A stretch of DNA of 64,000 bases from Falsiroseomonas sp051860665 (GTDB lineage Bacteria; Pseudomonadota; Alphaproteobacteria; Acetobacterales; Acetobacteraceae), in NCBI RefSeq assembly GCF_051860665.1, contig NZ_JBHYDM010000009.1, forward strand, positions 124,001-188,000. The letters run 5' to 3'. The stretch's first letter is position 1. The number at the start of each line of letters is the position of its first letter. The notes beneath the pieces were generated by a model, which saw only the letters and a program-made list of their open reading frames with translations, ran no database searches and was not told the origin of the DNA. Shown here piece by piece: positions 24,885-33,206 of this stretch. Both the position numbers and the translations under genes were made by a program.

Positions 24885-26033
24885 TCAGTCGCGGCCGAGG
24901 GTCCAGCTTTCGGTCAGCCAGGGCGCCAGGCGTTCCGGGTCCAGCTCCAGCCCGATGCCCGGCCCTTCCGGCAGCGCGATCATGCCGGCCGCGTCCAGCT
25001 CCGGCGTGCCGAGCAGGGTCAGCAGCGGATTGGGCGTCGCGTCGTATTCCAGGAAGGGATAGGGCGCCGGCCCGCCGCCGCGCCGCGCCGGCAGCAGCGC
25101 CGCCATCTGCTGCGCTGCCCGGAAGTTCACCAGCGTGCCGAAGACATGCGGCATCACCGGCAGGTCATAGGCATCCGCCAGCGCCGCGACCTTCCGAAAG
25201 CCGGAAAAGCCGCCGCAGACGGTCAGGTCCGGCTGCAGCACGGCGAAGGTGCGGGCGGCCAGGAAGTCGCGGAAGGCGGCCAGGCTGGCCAGTGCCTCCC
25301 CGCCCGCGATGGCGCAGGGCACGGCGCGGGCGACCGCCTGGTAGCCGGGGATATCCTCCGGCTGCAGCGGCTCCTCGATCCAGAGCAGGCCGGCCTCCTC
25401 CATGCGTTTCGCGGATTCGATGGCGGAGCCGACGCCGTAGCCCTGGTTGATATCGACCATCAGCGCGATGTCCTCGCCCACCTGGCGGCGCATCGCCCGG
25501 GTCATCGCGCCATCGGCGCGCGGGTCGAAGCCAGCGCGGGGTTTCAGGGCGCGAAAACCGCGGCGCAGCAGGGCGTCGATCTGCCCGGGATAGGCCCCGT
25601 AGGGGGAAGGACCCTCGGCGATGAAGGGGCCGCTGGCATAGGCCAGCGCCCGGTCGCGCAGCGCCCCGCCCAGCATCGCCGCCACGCTGAGGCCCTGGGC
25701 GCGCGCCGCCGCATCATGCAGCGCCATGTCGATGGCGGAGGCCGCCATCATCGCCGGGCCGCGCCGGTCATAGCCCAGCGTGCCGAGCATCGCCTGGTAG
25801 ATCCGGCCGTAATCCGCCACCGGCTGCCCCAGCACCAGCGGCGCCAGCCTCGCCTTGATCAGCGCCGCGGCGGCGAAGGGCGAGGCAAAAACCTCGCCCC
25901 AGCCGACCACGCCGGACTCCGTGGTGACGCGGACCAGCAGGAAATCGCGGCGGCGGATGAAGGTGGAGGCATTGCCCAGCGCCGGCTGCGGGCTGAAGCC
26001 GGCGTGAAAGCCCTGGATGCTGGCGATCTTCAT
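24885..26033 (-). CDS. Mandelate racemase/muconate lactonizing enzyme family protein
   Basis: ATG 26033, six bases after AAGGAGG, gives 382 residues. The enolase-superfamily metal ligands are all visible: Asp in MVDINQGYG, Glu in LLWIEEPL and Glu in CAIAGGEAL, plus the Asp-His dyad (QPDLTVCGG and MPHVFGT). The catalytic lysine motif is K-P-R (FRALKPRAGF) rather than K-x-K. Members abstract an alpha proton from a carboxylate; sugar-acid dehydratases are common with this His dyad, but the substrate cannot be read. It is divergent from the LysR gene 79 bases away. Confidence 0.88.
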   Translation of the reverse strand: MKIASIQGFHAGFSPQPALGNASTFIRRRDFLLVRVTTESGVVGWGEVFASPFAAAALIKARLAPLVLGQPVADYGRIYQAMLGTLGYDRRGPAMMAASAIDMALHDAAARAQGLSVAAMLGGALRDRALAYASGPFIAEGPSPYGAYPGQIDALLRRGFRALKPRAGFDPRADGAMTRAMRRQVGEDIALMVDINQGYGVGSAIESAKRMEEAGLLWIEEPLQPEDIPGYQAVARAVPCAIAGGEALASLAAFRDFLAARTFAVLQPDLTVCGGFSGFRKVAALADAYDLPVMPHVFGTLVNFRAAQQMAALLPARRGGGPAPYPFLEYDATPNPLLTLLGTPELDAAGMIALPEGPGIGLELDPERLAPWLTESWTLGRD

Positions 26034-26112
26034 GCATTTCCTCCTTGGGCCGGGAGGCTGCGGCGCGGGAAACATGCTGTCAAATAGCCAGATCGGCTGA
26101 CATCATGCCCGG

Positions 26113-27021
26113 ATGGCTATGACCCTCAACCTTCGCGAGATGCAGGTATTCCGGGCGGTGATGGAGCTGGGCGGCGTCACGGCGGCGGCCGCGGCCCTCG
26201 GCATGTCCCAGCCCAGCGCCAGCAAGATGCTGCAGCAGGCGGAGGAGCGGCTGGGCTTCGCCCTGTTCCTGCGCGAGCGAAAACGCCTGGTGCCGACGGC
26301 GGAGGCGCATGCGCTGCTGCCGGAGCTGGTCGGTGCCTTCACCGCGCTGGAGGATCTCGGCCGGCTGGCGGAGGATCTGCGCGGCGGCCGCTCCGGCCTG
26401 CTGACCCTGGTGGCGGTGCCGGTGCTGAGCACCGCCCTGCTGCCCCGCGCCATCGCCCGCTTCCGCGCCGGCCGGCCGGATGTGCTTGTCTCGCTGCGTG
26501 CGGTGACGGCGATCGAGGCGGTGAAGCTGGTGGCGGATCACCGGGCCGATCTGGCGCTGATCCTCGGCAGCACGGCGGATGCGCGGATCGCGGCGCGCAA
26601 CCTTTTTGCCTCGGAGATCGGCTGCGCCCTGCCGGCGGGCCATGCCTTGGCGGCAAAGCGGACACTGCGCCTGACGGATCTGCTGGATCAGCCGCTGGTC
26701 TCGCTCGGCCCGCAGCAGCCGGTGGGCGCGGTGCTGCACCGGGCGCTGGCGGAAGCCGGCCGCAGCGGGCGGATCGCCATGGAGGTCTCGCAATCCACCA
26801 TCGCCTGCGCCCTGGTGCGGGAGGGGGCAGGGATCGCGGTGCTGGACGGGGTGGGGCTGCGGGAGGCGAAGGCCCAGGGCCTGCTGGTGCGCCGGCTGCT
26901 GCCGCGCGCGCGCCTCGCCGTCAGCCTGCTGCAGTCCCGCCACCGCGCGCCATCCCGGCTGGCGCAGGATTTCGGCGCGGTGCTGGATGCGGTGGTGGCG
27001 GAGGAGGGGCGCGCGGGGTGA
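26113..27021 (+). CDS. LysR-family transcriptional regulator
   Basis: The 302-residue protein has an N-terminal winged HTH (LREMQVFRAVMELGGVTAAAAALGMSQPSASKMLQQAEERLG) and a LysR effector domain with LVAVPVLSTALLPRAIARF. It lies back to back with the enolase-superfamily/Bug operon, the usual place for its regulator, so the 79-base gap probably holds the shared operator. The effector would be the sugar acid or carboxylate of that pathway, which is inferred only. Confidence 0.93.
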   Translation: MAMTLNLREMQVFRAVMELGGVTAAAAALGMSQPSASKMLQQAEERLGFALFLRERKRLVPTAEAHALLPELVGAFTALEDLGRLAEDLRGGRSGLLTLVAVPVLSTALLPRAIARFRAGRPDVLVSLRAVTAIEAVKLVADHRADLALILGSTADARIAARNLFASEIGCALPAGHALAAKRTLRLTDLLDQPLVSLGPQQPVGAVLHRALAEAGRSGRIAMEVSQSTIACALVREGAGIAVLDGVGLREAKAQGLLVRRLLPRARLAVSLLQSRHRAPSRLAQDFGAVLDAVVAEEGRAG

Positions 27022-27036
27022 AGCGCGCCCGGGGTA

Positions 27037-27744
27037 TCACGCGCGCCCGGCGGCCTTGTCGGCCTCATAGCGCGCCTTGGTCTCGGCATTGGCGGGATAC
27101 AGGCCGGGCAGGGCGACGCCCTTGCCGACCTCGACCATGATCCAGGCCTCCAGCCGCTCCTGCTCCACCGCGGCATCGACCACGGCATCGAGCAGGGCGG
27201 CGGGGATCACCACGGCGCCGTCCTGGTCGGCGACCACGATATCGCCCGGCACCACGGTGACGCCGCCGCAGCCGATCGTCTCCTGCCAGCCCACGAAATT
27301 CAGCGCGGCGACGGAGGCCGGCGCCACATAGCCCTGGCAGAACACCGGCAGGCCGGTGCCGATCACGCCGGCGCCGTCGCGCACCATGCCGTCCGTCACC
27401 AGGCCGGCGACGCCCTTCTTGGCCATGCGGGCGCACAGGATGTCGCCAAAGATGCCGGCGGCGGTGCTGCCCATGGCATCCGCCACGGCGACGGCGCCTT
27501 CCGGCATCGCCTCGATCGCGGCGCGGGTGGAGGTGGGGGAGGCCCAGCTATCGACGGTGGCGAGATCCTCGCGCGTCGGGGTGAAACGGAGCGTGAAGGC
27601 CGGGCCGACGATGCGCTTGGTCGGGCCCGGCACCAGCGGGCGGCTGCCGGCGATGTAGCAGAAGCGCACGCCCTTCTTCAGCAGCACCGTGGTGAGGGTG
27701 GCGGTGGTCACGCCCATCAGGGCGTCGCGCTGTGCGGGGGTCAT
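27037..27744 (-). CDS. RraA-like / 4-hydroxy-4-methyl-2-oxoglutarate aldolase family protein
   Basis: The 235-residue protein has the family signature GDILCARMAKKGVAGLVTDGMVRD (metal-binding Asp and pyruvate-binding Arg), and QDGAVVIP near the C-terminus. The family includes RNase E inhibitor RraA and class II aldolases of the HMG/CHA type; the complete aldolase residues here favour an enzyme. It converges on the LysR gene with a 15-base gap, next to the catabolic genes, and may act in the same pathway. Confidence 0.85.
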   Translation of the reverse strand: MTPAQRDALMGVTTATLTTVLLKKGVRFCYIAGSRPLVPGPTKRIVGPAFTLRFTPTREDLATVDSWASPTSTRAAIEAMPEGAVAVADAMGSTAAGIFGDILCARMAKKGVAGLVTDGMVRDGAGVIGTGLPVFCQGYVAPASVAALNFVGWQETIGCGGVTVVPGDIVVADQDGAVVIPAALLDAVVDAAVEQERLEAWIMVEVGKGVALPGLYPANAETKARYEADKAAGRA

Positions 27745-28050
27745 GTGCTGGGCCGGCTCCGTGCTTCGAGAACGAAGCTTGAAGCGCGATGCGGGCCGGC
27801 CGTCCAGGGAGGGGTGCGCATCGTCCTGTGTGCTCGGCAGGTCGTGGCCCAGGACACAGCCGGTTCCGCAGCCTTTGCGTCAGGCGTGGCGTTGCACGCC
27901 CTGGCTGGGATTGCTTTTTTCGGCCCTGAGCGCCAGTGCGACGAAAGTCGGAAGGTCCCGCCGGAATCACCTTGCGACGATTTTTCAATGCGACGGGTGG
28001 ATCGAGATCACGCCGGCCTTCGCAATAAGGCTTCGCTGGAAGGGGCTTTC
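27745..28050. other. Divergent intergenic region
   Basis: 306 bases between the RraA-like gene (leftward) and the membrane protein (rightward). No convincing gene. GC content drops towards 28000, and GGAAGGGG lies six bases before the next ATG. No clear -35/-10 pair was identified. Confidence 0.5.
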
Positions 28051-28713
28051 ATGTTTGGCGTCGTAAAGAAGTGGAAGGCCGGCGGCCGCCTCAAGAACAT
28101 ATTCCATCCAGGCGAGAGGGTGACCTGGATCGGTCGTCCGGGACCGAAAGCCTTAGGCGAGCTGGGTCTGTATGATGGATATTTTTTATCGTTTTTGTCG
28201 TTCCTTGTGCTGATAATCAACGCAATAGGATTGGGTCTCGCCTTGTACTACTGGCAATGCAGGCCCTTGCTTGTGAATCTGGTGTTTTTTCCTATATTCC
28301 TGACACTCTCGCTATTTTCTCGAATGTTCCTTCGCTCGGCGCGCCCTCGGCAGAAGCGTTCCGTCTATTTTCTGACCAACAAGAGGATCTTGGAGGTCTT
28401 CTTCGGTCCGAACGGAAGCAGGACCGTTCGGTGCTATTCGTTTTCTCGCAAGGAGCTGAAGGTGATCCGGCGCAATGATTGCAGGGGCGATGTCATTGTG
28501 GCGGTGCGGAGAGGTTCTGGCGAATTTGCAGGCCACAACCGCTCCTACGGGTTCTTTGACATCCGTGACCCTGACCGGGTCTTCGATTTGCTGAGCGCCT
28601 CCAGCGAGCCAGCCGACAGCCACGCCATCGATCCGGTTGAATCGATGGCGAGGAAGACCCTTCATTCGGCAGGTGCGGAAAAACCCGCGCCGTTCGGCCT
28701 GGGCTCAGCGTGA
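28051..28713 (+). CDS. Membrane protein with PH-like domain, atypical composition
   Basis: ATG 28051 with GGAAGGGG six bases before gives 220 residues. A short N-terminal strand pair (GERVTWIGRPGPKAL) is followed by two membrane helices (about residues 45-68 and 70-92), a basic loop and a PH-like strand set (SVYFLTNKRILEVFFG). Its codons use far more T- and A-ending triplets (TTT, TTA, ATA) than the neighbours, so it was probably acquired by transfer. No partner gene is adjacent; it converges on the GH13 gene with a 9-base gap. Confidence 0.7.
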   Translation: MFGVVKKWKAGGRLKNIFHPGERVTWIGRPGPKALGELGLYDGYFLSFLSFLVLIINAIGLGLALYYWQCRPLLVNLVFFPIFLTLSLFSRMFLRSARPRQKRSVYFLTNKRILEVFFGPNGSRTVRCYSFSRKELKVIRRNDCRGDVIVAVRRGSGEFAGHNRSYGFFDIRDPDRVFDLLSASSEPADSHAIDPVESMARKTLHSAGAEKPAPFGLGSA

Positions 28714-28722
28714 CTGCGGCGC

Positions 28723-30312
28723 CTATGGCATCCGCGCCAACGCCACCCCCCAAGCCGGCAGCGTCCCCTGCGGGTCGGGTAGGATCGCATCCGCCAGCGG
28801 CTGCGCATCCACCAGCAGCATGGGCGGAACTGGCGCCGGCTGGCCGGAGAGGTTGAACAGGCAGCGCAGCCGCGCGCCGCTTCCCGCATCCACCCGGTCA
28901 TAGCCCAGCAGCGGCGCCGGCAGGTCGAGCGGCACCAGGTCGCCGGTGATCATCGCGGGGTGGCCGTGGCGCAGCTTCAGCAGGGCGCGGGTGAAGTGCA
29001 GCGGGCTTTCCGTGTCGGCCTCCTGCGCATCGATCGCGAGCGGCCGGTGCGCCTCCGGCACCGGCAGCCAGGGCGTGCCGGTGGTGAAGCCGGCATGGGG
29101 CGCGTCCTTCTGCCAGGGGATCGGCGTCCGTGACCCGTCTCGCCCGGCAAAATCCGGCCAGAAGGCGATCCCGAAGGGGTCGCGCAGGGCTTCGAAGGGC
29201 AGCTTCGCCTCGGGTAGGCCCAGCTCCTCGCCCTGATAGACACAGATGCTGCCGCGCAGCGTCAGCAGCAGGGCCAGCAGCAGGCGGGTGGCGCGGGCAT
29301 CCGGCACCTGGCCGGGCGCCCAGCGCGTCGCGGTGCGCACCACGTCGTGATTGCTGAAGCACCAGCAGGCCCAGCCTTCCGGATTGGCCGCGGCCTGCAC
29401 CAGGGCGGTGGCGATCGGGTGGTCGAAGACGCCGCGCAGCGGGGCGAGGGTATAGGCCATGTGCAGCAGGCCCGGCCCGGTGGAACGCGCCACCCGGGCA
29501 TGCGCGCCGGGCTGCGAGGACAGCTCGCCCAGCAGCGCGCGATCCGGAAAGGCATCCGCCGTGGCGCGCAGATGCCGCAGGATGGTCGGCGTCTCCGGCC
29601 CCATCATGTCGTATTGGTGCAGCTGCATCCCGAACAGTTTTGACGGGATTTCGGATTTCGGCGGCGCCGCCGGATTGTCCCGCAGCTGCGGGTCACGGTG
29701 CAGGAAGTCCAGCGCGTCGATCCGGAACCCGTCGACGCCGCGGGACAGCCAGAAGCGCATGATTTCCGACACGGCTTCGCGGGTCGCGGGTTCGGCCAGG
29801 TTCAGCGCCGGCTGGTCGGACAGGAAATGGTGCAGGTAGTACTGGCGGCGGCGGCTTTCCCAGCGCCAGGCGGGGCCACCAAAAACCGAAAGCCAGTTGT
29901 TCGGCGGCGTGCCGTCCGGCCGCGGATCGGCCCAGATGTAGCGATCCGCCAGCGGCCCGGTCCGCCGCGCCCGGCTTTCGAGGAACCAGGGGTGCTGCAC
30001 GCTGGTATGGCCGATCACCAGGTCCAGCATCACCTTCAGCCCGCGCGCATGGGCGGCCGCGACCAGCGCATCGAAATCCGCCTGGGTGCCATAGGCCGGG
30101 TCGATGGCGCAGTGGTCGGCGATGTCATAGCCGAAATCGGCCTGGGGCGAGACATAGATGGGCGAGAGCCACAGCGCGTCCACGCCGAGGCTCGCGATAT
30201 GGTCGAGCCCTGCCAGCAGGCCGCGCAGATCGCCCACCCCGTCGCCATCCGCGTCCCGGAAGGACCTCGGATAGACCTGGTAGATCACCGCACCCTGCCA
30301 CCATGCGCTCAT
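28723..30312 (-). CDS. Alpha-glucosidase, glycoside hydrolase family 13
   Basis: The 529-residue protein has all GH13 regions: VMLDLVIGHTS, GFRIDALDF with nucleophile Asp199, LLGELSS with general acid Glu263 and FSNHDVV with Asp323. The QVYPRSFRDADGDGVGDLRG start and the DLVIGHTS form are typical of the oligo-1,6-glucosidase/alpha-glucosidase branch, which releases glucose from maltose-like or sucrose-like sugars. It has no signal peptide, so it is cytoplasmic. The start at 30312 is chosen because WWQGAVIYQVYP is the family N-terminus; upstream sequence is shadow-like. GGAG lies eight bases before it. Confidence 0.95.
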   Translation of the reverse strand: MSAWWQGAVIYQVYPRSFRDADGDGVGDLRGLLAGLDHIASLGVDALWLSPIYVSPQADFGYDIADHCAIDPAYGTQADFDALVAAAHARGLKVMLDLVIGHTSVQHPWFLESRARRTGPLADRYIWADPRPDGTPPNNWLSVFGGPAWRWESRRRQYYLHHFLSDQPALNLAEPATREAVSEIMRFWLSRGVDGFRIDALDFLHRDPQLRDNPAAPPKSEIPSKLFGMQLHQYDMMGPETPTILRHLRATADAFPDRALLGELSSQPGAHARVARSTGPGLLHMAYTLAPLRGVFDHPIATALVQAAANPEGWACWCFSNHDVVRTATRWAPGQVPDARATRLLLALLLTLRGSICVYQGEELGLPEAKLPFEALRDPFGIAFWPDFAGRDGSRTPIPWQKDAPHAGFTTGTPWLPVPEAHRPLAIDAQEADTESPLHFTRALLKLRHGHPAMITGDLVPLDLPAPLLGYDRVDAGSGARLRCLFNLSGQPAPVPPMLLVDAQPLADAILPDPQGTLPAWGVALARMP

Positions 30313-30427
30313 GCATCCCGCTCCGCCTCGTTGCGTGGTGACAAAGCCCCGCCGCGCCGCGGGTTCCCGCGGCGAACCCGGCGCCGGCCCGCGGCGTTGG
30401 GCCTGCCTCGGATAAGGAGCAGGCGCC

Positions 30428-30670
30428 ATGGACGACAAGGACAGGCTGGACGAGGCCCGGGGTTCTGAGGATGCGCTGCGGCCCACCCTGCCGGGCGGGG
30501 AGCGGGTGCGCGAGGGCGAAAGCGGCGAGGAGGCCGGGGAGAACGACGCCGCCGGCACCGTGAGCAACCCGATCCGGCCCGGCGCGACCCAGCCGGGCGA
30601 GGCCATGGAACAGGCCCAGCTCCGCGGCGGCCCGGTGGATATCGCGCCGGAGCGGCTGCGCCGGCGCTGA
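30428..30670 (+). CDS. Small acidic hypothetical protein
   Basis: 80 residues starting at ATG 30428 behind AAGGAG. It is hydrophilic, Glu/Gly/Pro-rich and likely disordered (ERVREGESGEEAGEND, SNPIRPGATQPGEAMEQAQ). No family recognised. Divergent from the GH13 gene; converges on the cyclodeaminase gene. Confidence 0.55.
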   Translation: MDDKDRLDEARGSEDALRPTLPGGERVREGESGEEAGENDAAGTVSNPIRPGATQPGEAMEQAQLRGGPVDIAPERLRRR

Positions 30671-30676
30671 AGCGGG

Positions 30677-31585
30677 TCAGGCGGTCGCCAGCACCGCCGC
30701 CGCCAGATCCTCCCCCGCCCAGCCGACCGATTTGAAGACCGTCACCTCCGCCGCATCGCGCCGCCCGGGATGGGTGCCGCGACACAGGTCGAAGAGGTCC
30801 GCGGCCACATGGGTTTCCACGATGGCCCCCTCGGCGATGGCCTGCACCACGTCGCCCGCCTCGGCCAGGCCGCCGGCGCGGGTGTCCAGCACCAATGTGG
30901 CGCGGGCCAGCAGGGCGCCGTCGCTCTCCCGCATGGTCGGGCGGAAGGCGCCGACCAGATCCACATGCGTCCCCGGCGAGACGGCCGCGCCGTGCACCAG
31001 CGGCGCTTCCGAGAGCGTGGCGGCGGAGACGATGTCGTAGCCGGCCGGATCGGGGCTGGCCGCGGCCACCGCCGGCAGACCGTGCGCCGCGAGCCGCTTC
31101 GCCAAGGCCTGGGACTGCACCGGATTGCGCGCCCAGATCGCCACCTCCTCGATGGGGAAGCGGTCGCACCAGGCCTCGGCGAGCGCGGTGGCGACGCGGC
31201 CGGCGCCGAGCACCAGCAGGCGGCGGCTGTCCGGGCGGGCCAGGAAGCGGCCGGCCAGTGTGCTGGCCGCGGCGGTGCGGCGGTCCGTCAGCTCCCCGCC
31301 ATCCAGCAGGGCCAGCGGCTGGCCGGTGGCGGCATCCGACAGCAGATAGACCGCCTGCACCGCCGGCAGGCCGCGCGCGCCATTGGCCGGCAGCACATGC
31401 ACGGTCTTCACCCCCGAATGGCGGGCGGTCCAGGCCGGCATCAGCAGCAGCATGCCCCCCTCCGGCAGCGGGTGGCGATGGCGCAGCGGCGCCTCGCAGC
31501 CCAGGCGGAACATCTCCTCCAGCGCGGCCTCCAGCCGCCCCCAGGGCAGGGCCTGTCGCAGCTGCTCCGCCGAAATCATGCGCAT
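30677..31585 (-). CDS. Ornithine cyclodeaminase / mu-crystallin family protein
   Basis: The 302-residue protein has the family layout: substrate-binding MLLLMPAWTARHSGVKTVHVLP, then the NAD-binding Rossmann motif LLVLGAGRVATALAEAW and the DLVGAFRPTMRESDG loop. Members convert ornithine to proline or act as ketimine or other imine reductases with NAD(P)H. The specific substrate is not visible. It is divergent from aapJ, an amino-acid-uptake gene, so an amino-acid role is plausible. Confidence 0.9.
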   Translation of the reverse strand: MRMISAEQLRQALPWGRLEAALEEMFRLGCEAPLRHRHPLPEGGMLLLMPAWTARHSGVKTVHVLPANGARGLPAVQAVYLLSDAATGQPLALLDGGELTDRRTAAASTLAGRFLARPDSRRLLVLGAGRVATALAEAWCDRFPIEEVAIWARNPVQSQALAKRLAAHGLPAVAAASPDPAGYDIVSAATLSEAPLVHGAAVSPGTHVDLVGAFRPTMRESDGALLARATLVLDTRAGGLAEAGDVVQAIAEGAIVETHVAADLFDLCRGTHPGRRDAAEVTVFKSVGWAGEDLAAAVLATA

Positions 31586-31844
31586 CGTAGCAAATCCTTT
31601 CCCCGACCGGGCTTCCGGCGCGTGCCGCGCATCGCCATCAAGGCGGCAGGATGGCAGGAAGATGGCCGGTTTGACATGTGCCGGGCCGCCGCCTAGGCGA
31701 AGGCGAATGACGCGCCCTGATTTGCGCGTTGATCCCGGCCGGAGGCTGGCGCAGCATCGTCACCAGGGGCAAACCGGGGTGACGGTGCCGCCGGCCGAAC
31801 CGGACGGACCGAGGCTTCGCAATGAGAATGAGGGAGTTCACCGA

Positions 31845-32876
31845 ATGAAGGCTCTTCGCCTGGCCCTGACCGCCATGATGGGCGGCATGGCCATGCTGGC
31901 CACGCCAGCCATGGCCCAGGCCCCGACCGGGGCGCCCACGCTGGACGCGATCCGCGCGCGTGGCACGCTCATCTGCGGGGTGAATACCGGCCTCGCCGGT
32001 TTCGCGCAGCCGGACAGCCAGGGCGTCTGGCGCGGCTTCGACGTGGATTATTGCCGCGCCGTCGCCGTCGCCCTGTGGAACGACCCGAGCAAGGTCCGCT
32101 ACGTGCCGACCACCGCGCAGAACCGCTTCACGGCGCTGCAGTCGGGCGAGGTCGATATGCTGGCCCGCAACACGACCTGGACCCTGTCGCGCGACACCTC
32201 GCTGGGCCTCGAATTCTCCACCATCAATTTCTTCGACGGCCAGGGCTTCATGGTGAAGACCTCGGCCGGCGTGCGCACGGCGCGCGACCTGCAGGGCGCC
32301 ACCATCTGCGTGCAGCCCGGCACCACCACCGAGCAGAACCTGAGCGACTGGGCGCGCGCCAACCGCATCCGCTTCACCCCGGTGGTGATCGAGCGGCTGG
32401 AGGAAGTGGTCGGCGCCTATGTCTCCGGCCGCTGCGATGCCTATACCACGGACGTCTCCGGCCTCGCCTCCACCCGCTCGGCCCAGCCGCGCCCGGCCGA
32501 GCACATGATCCTGCCGGATGTCATCAGCAAGGAACCGCTGGGTGTCGCCGTGCGCCATGGCGACCAGCGCTTCGCCGACCTGGTGAAGTGGATTCATTTC
32601 GGCCTGGTGGGTGCCGAGGAATTGGGCATCACCGCCGCGAATGTGCAGCAGGCGGCGCAGTCGGACGCGCGGCCGGACGTGCAGCGCATGCTGGGGCGCA
32701 GCGGCGAGCTCGGCGCGATGCTCGGCGTGGACAATCTGTGGATGGTCAATGTCATCCGCACGCTGGGCAATTACGGCGAGATCTTCGAGCGCAACCTGAC
32801 GCCGATCGGCCTGCAGCGCGGCCCGAACGCGCTCTGGACCAATGGCGGCCTGCAATACGCGCCGCCGCTGCGCTGA
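31845..32876 (+). CDS. aapJ: General L-amino-acid ABC transporter substrate-binding protein AapJ
   Basis: ATG 31845 with GAGGGAG eight bases before gives 343 residues with a clear signal peptide (MKALRLALTAMMGGMAMLA, cut after AMAQA). The family 3 signature GFDVDYCRAVAVALW is intact, as are LARNTTWTLSRDTSLGLEF and the long C-terminal part typical of AapJ. It binds L-amino acids in the periplasm and hands them to AapQM-P, whose genes follow. The 330-base gap to aapQ contains two strong hairpins, which would leave this gene expressed above the rest. Confidence 0.95.
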   Translation: MKALRLALTAMMGGMAMLATPAMAQAPTGAPTLDAIRARGTLICGVNTGLAGFAQPDSQGVWRGFDVDYCRAVAVALWNDPSKVRYVPTTAQNRFTALQSGEVDMLARNTTWTLSRDTSLGLEFSTINFFDGQGFMVKTSAGVRTARDLQGATICVQPGTTTEQNLSDWARANRIRFTPVVIERLEEVVGAYVSGRCDAYTTDVSGLASTRSAQPRPAEHMILPDVISKEPLGVAVRHGDQRFADLVKWIHFGLVGAEELGITAANVQQAAQSDARPDVQRMLGRSGELGAMLGVDNLWMVNVIRTLGNYGEIFERNLTPIGLQRGPNALWTNGGLQYAPPLR

Positions 32877-32888
32877 AGGCAGACCCCG

Positions 32889-32940
32889 CACGCGGCCCCG
32901 CCGCGTGAGATGAGGACCGGGCGGCGCCACGCCGCCCGGT
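32889..32940 (+). terminator. Tandem hairpins between aapJ and aapQ
   Basis: CACGCGGC/GCCGCGTG (32889-32907) and the stronger 11-bp ACCGGGCGGCG/CGCCGCCCGGT (32916-32940). Neither has a T-run. Their position after the binding-protein gene suggests partial termination or 3'-end protection of aapJ mRNA. The rest of the 330-base gap shows nothing else clear. Confidence 0.55.
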
Positions 32941-33206
32941 CATGCGGCCCGGTCACGCGGCCCGGCCCCGGGCCCCGCCCCGACGCCGGCCCCTGGCCGC
33001 TTCGGCGCCGCCCTGCCGCACCGGCCCAGGCCCGCGTGGCGCGGCCTCGCTCTTGCATACCCGTTTCGAAATTACCCGAACCGCCTACTGCCACTCCTCA
33101 CCCCTTTTGCCCCTGCCGGGTCTCCGCGGCCCCCAGGATGAGACAGACGACCGAGACCACCGGCGGGAGCCAACCCGCTGGAGCCAATCCGCAACAGGGA
33201 TGCTGC

